Part shown: piece by piece, positions 62,032-64,000 of the stretch
How the letters are laid out: each line of letters starts with the position of its first letter
Position numbering within the stretch: position 1 is the first letter of the stretch
DNA from: Bacillota bacterium
GTDB taxonomy: Bacteria > Bacillota > Clostridia > Acetivibrionales > DTU013
NCBI GenBank assembly: GCA_023439545.1
Contig: JAEXNT010000081.1
Location: 85,506-149,505, forward strand
Direction of reading: 5' to 3'
DNA: 64,000 nucleotides
The notes under the pieces: generated by a model
Database searches by the model: none
Told to the model about the DNA's origin: nothing
The model's input: only the letters and a program-made list of their open reading frames with translations
Program-made: the position numbers and the translations under genes

Positions 62032-63828
62032 ATGATTTCAAGAAGAACAGCCAAAACAATAAGCGGGATTGTATACCATGATATAGATAACGACGGCAGG
62101 CACGGTAATTCTGATCCCATAATGGAGGGTATCGGAATAAACCTGTTCATACCTGCCGACAGGGGTATACAAAACGACAGCGGGGAGAATGTCAGAATAC
62201 GCAGGGATAGATTCATGGCAAGGACAGTTACAAATGACAGGGGAGAATTCCGGTTTATCGCAAATGACTGCGAATACAGCGTCAGCCTGGATGTCTCAAC
62301 CCTCCCGTCAGGTACGGCTGTCGACAATCCATACAGGCCGGTATCCAAAGGAAAATCGGGCGATATTTCCTTTGCCGTCAGTGATATCAAACCTGAAGCT
62401 GCCGGAAAGGGCCGCTATGACAACAACGCAGCAGAGCAAAAACTTAGTTCCGCGGACCGGATAAGATATGCGTACGATTCCGGCATTATCGACGAAAATA
62501 CAAAAATACAGTACCTGACACGAGCTTTGTTCCACGCAGACAAACTGCCCAGGGAATACCGCTCCGGAGCCCCCATGAAAAGCGGAACGGGTTTGCTGGA
62601 GGAACTGGACAGGTATCTCGGAAGCAGAAGCTCAGAGTCAGCGGTATCTGAATTCATACGGCAGTCGGTCAGCTCCTCCGTACCCGAACTCGACAAAGCA
62701 TACCGGAGCCCCAGCGGTTGGTTTAATCTACATTACACGCTGAAAGGCGAAAATGCGGTCGACTTCAACTACAGGGATCCCGGGGCGGTGCCGCCATATA
62801 TATTGCAGGCGGCGGAGGCTTTTGACAACGTCAGGTCTTTCACCTGCCATGCAAGAGGCTACCGGGAACCGGCGCTTGAAGAGGGGAAAGACTATTACGA
62901 CATCTATGTTTTTGACCTTAAGAACAAATACGGGGTGACCTACTCTTCCTCAATATTCGGACAGACGAAAAGGAACGGTATAGCCACCAGCTATATCTGC
63001 ATAGATAATAATTATTCCAAAGAAAAAGGCTTTGACAAAAGCAGGTTCGATTGTGTGAGGGTAACTGCTGCACATGAATTCTTCCACGCCGTACAGTATG
63101 CCTATAACGTTGAAGCAGATGCCTGGTGGAAGGAGGCTTCGGCAACCTGGAACGAAGACGAGGTCTATCCTGGAATAAACGATTATGTAAGGTATATAAA
63201 AAGATACTTTGAAAATCCCGGACTGTCGCTAGATAAAACCGGATACAGCGGCGTTATCTTTGCAAAATTCCTTTCACAGTACTACGGCGGATACGATGCG
63301 ATGCGAAAGATATGGGAACTGCACGCGGCGGGCCAGAACAACAGCATACAGGCTATCGACCGGTTTGTAAGGACTTATTATGCAGGAAAGGATATCGGTT
63401 CAGTCTATAACCAATTCTCGACGTACAATACAAATCCCGCCCAATACTATAAGGAGGGCGCTTCATGGAATTTATCCGCCTCTGCGCAGAACACCTATGC
63501 AAAATATCCGATATCGGCCAGCATCGGAAAGCTTGACCACCTGGCTTCCAATTACCAATTGTTCCATCCTGTCGATACTTCCCGGGACAGCTCCCTCAAA
63601 ATCGCAATAGAGGGTATGGAGGGCAGATGGGGGTTCACTCTGCAGAAAAGAAGCAGCAGAACCAAACAGTATTCCATCACCGAGATCCTATCAAGAGGCT
63701 TGTATGACAGAGCGGAGATCGAGGTTGGAGGCTTTGGCGCCACCTTTGACGAAGTGTGGCTCATACCGTCGAACCTCGAAACCTCGCAAGACAGAATGCC
63801 CTACGCCTACTCGGCCATTTCAGAGTAG
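62032..63828 (+). CDS. SdrD-B/Cna-like domain protein with a putative metalloprotease domain
   Basis: 598 residues, GGAGGG eight bases before ATG 62032. Residues 8-115 resemble an SdrD B/prealbumin-like repeat (SGIVYHDIDNDGRHG, TNDRGEFRF). Residues about 210-480 contain a putative zinc protease: VTAAHEFFHAVQYAYN supplies HExxH (His345, Glu346, His349 by my count), and WWKEASATWNEDEVYPG the third ligand region. The remainder is beta-rich. This resembles the MXAN_6640-type putative metalloproteases. There is no N-terminal signal peptide, odd for a surface-type domain. It closes an operon with the three small proteins. Confidence 0.75.
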   Translation: MISRRTAKTISGIVYHDIDNDGRHGNSDPIMEGIGINLFIPADRGIQNDSGENVRIRRDRFMARTVTNDRGEFRFIANDCEYSVSLDVSTLPSGTAVDNPYRPVSKGKSGDISFAVSDIKPEAAGKGRYDNNAAEQKLSSADRIRYAYDSGIIDENTKIQYLTRALFHADKLPREYRSGAPMKSGTGLLEELDRYLGSRSSESAVSEFIRQSVSSSVPELDKAYRSPSGWFNLHYTLKGENAVDFNYRDPGAVPPYILQAAEAFDNVRSFTCHARGYREPALEEGKDYYDIYVFDLKNKYGVTYSSSIFGQTKRNGIATSYICIDNNYSKEKGFDKSRFDCVRVTAAHEFFHAVQYAYNVEADAWWKEASATWNEDEVYPGINDYVRYIKRYFENPGLSLDKTGYSGVIFAKFLSQYYGGYDAMRKIWELHAAGQNNSIQAIDRFVRTYYAGKDIGSVYNQFSTYNTNPAQYYKEGASWNLSASAQNTYAKYPISASIGKLDHLASNYQLFHPVDTSRDSSLKIAIEGMEGRWGFTLQKRSSRTKQYSITEILSRGLYDRAEIEVGGFGATFDEVWLIPSNLETSQDRMPYAYSAISE

Positions 63829-63859
63829 CATTTTACCAAATTATTACAGGTATCAAAAA

Positions 63860-63901
63860 GAGGCTGTCCAAATCAGATACAAGCTGATTGGATAGCCCCT
63901 C
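63860..63901. terminator. Terminator between convergent genes
   Basis: GAGGCTGTCCAAATCAG (63860-63876) pairs with CTGATTGGATAGCCCCTC (63884-63901) with one or two mismatches. It ends the metalloprotease gene and, on the other strand, follows the edge permease. Its sequence is a close relative of the hairpin at 49913. Confidence 0.75.
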
Positions 63902-63918
63902 GGCTCATTTAACCCTTA

Positions 63919-64000
63919 TTATTCTTTTATACTTCCAACCGCAAGTCCCACAACAAAATACTTCTGAAGGAAAGGATAAACCAAAATAATCGGGACTGCT
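63919..64000 (-). CDS. LplC-type sugar ABC transporter permease, C-terminal end (cut by window edge)
   Basis: The reverse strand from the window edge reads AVPIILVYPFLQKYFVVGLA, then VGSIKE and a stop (TAA at 63919-63921). This is the standard C-terminus of LplC/UgpE permeases and parallels the 51677 gene (YPFFQRYVVSGLTVGSVKG). The remainder lies right of the window. Another importer operon therefore begins to the right, perhaps the partner of the YesMN pair or of the orphan binding protein. Confidence 0.85.
   Translation of the reverse strand, partial: AVPIILVYPFLQKYFVVGLAVGSIKE

Overview
The window reads as a chromosome segment of an anaerobic, saccharolytic low-to-mid-GC Firmicute, most likely a Clostridia member of the Ruminiclostridium/Lachnospiraceae kind. 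The evidence is strong AGGAGG ribosome sites with ATG, GTG and TTG starts, several YesM/YesN two-component pairs, LplABC-type sugar ABC transporters, two GH94 phosphorylases, a 2-oxoacid:ferredoxin oxidoreductase and ferritin. No rRNA, tRNA, CRISPR array, intact insertion sequence or phage genes were found. The genus is an inference.

Layout. Positions 1-8419 hold a minus-strand beta-glucan oligosaccharide locus: a LacI regulator, a 1,2-beta-oligoglucan phosphorylase-like GH94 enzyme, YesN, YesM and the start of an LplB permease that runs off the left edge. Two LacI/cre-type operators lie in front of the first two genes. A PfkB sugar kinase, an Lrp-like regulator, a metallo-beta-lactamase-fold hydrolase and an extended SDR follow (8511-11877). 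Next come a lipoprotein and a PhdYeFM-Uma2 fusion gene with helically phased operator repeats (12076-14253).

Positions 14423-20040 hold the most unusual cassette, four co-directional genes: an NrtR-type Nudix regulator, an 834-residue protein joining an ADP-ribosylation/crystallin-J1-like domain to a methyltransferase, a soluble SPFH protein and a divergent NAD-kinase-like protein. The set suggests a NAD/ADP-ribose-linked stress or defence system.

Positions 20247-33758 are mixed housekeeping and sulfur functions: an FMN-binding protein, GAPDH with a divergent LysR gene, a NitT/TauT ABC transporter divergent from a four-domain CoA-disulfide reductase/rhodanese/TusA/DsrE fusion, a frameshifted ThpR, a thioredoxin-like protein, an ABC-2 exporter and small membrane proteins.

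Positions 33974-39574, with 47785-55346, look like an intracellular chitin-oligosaccharide pathway. LplB-LplC-binding protein imports sugars and a signal-less GH20 trims them. A chitobiose phosphorylase makes GlcNAc-1-phosphate, a phosphohexomutase may isomerise it, and a PIG-L deacetylase plus a SIS-family deaminase/deglycosidase would finish catabolism under a GntR/HutC regulator. A 159-bp foldback element sits in the phosphorylase leader. Between these parts lies a metal/redox group (41332-47704): KorAB, ferritin, an unlisted 45-residue protein, Nramp and a MASE3-PP2C phosphatase.

The right end (55347-64000) has repeat-rich spacers, a second YesMN pair divergent from an orphan sugar-binding lipoprotein, a GNAT gene, and an operon of three small proteins plus an SdrB-like/metalloprotease protein. 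Two of the small ones are too short for routine gene calling. The tail of an LplC-type permease enters from the right edge.
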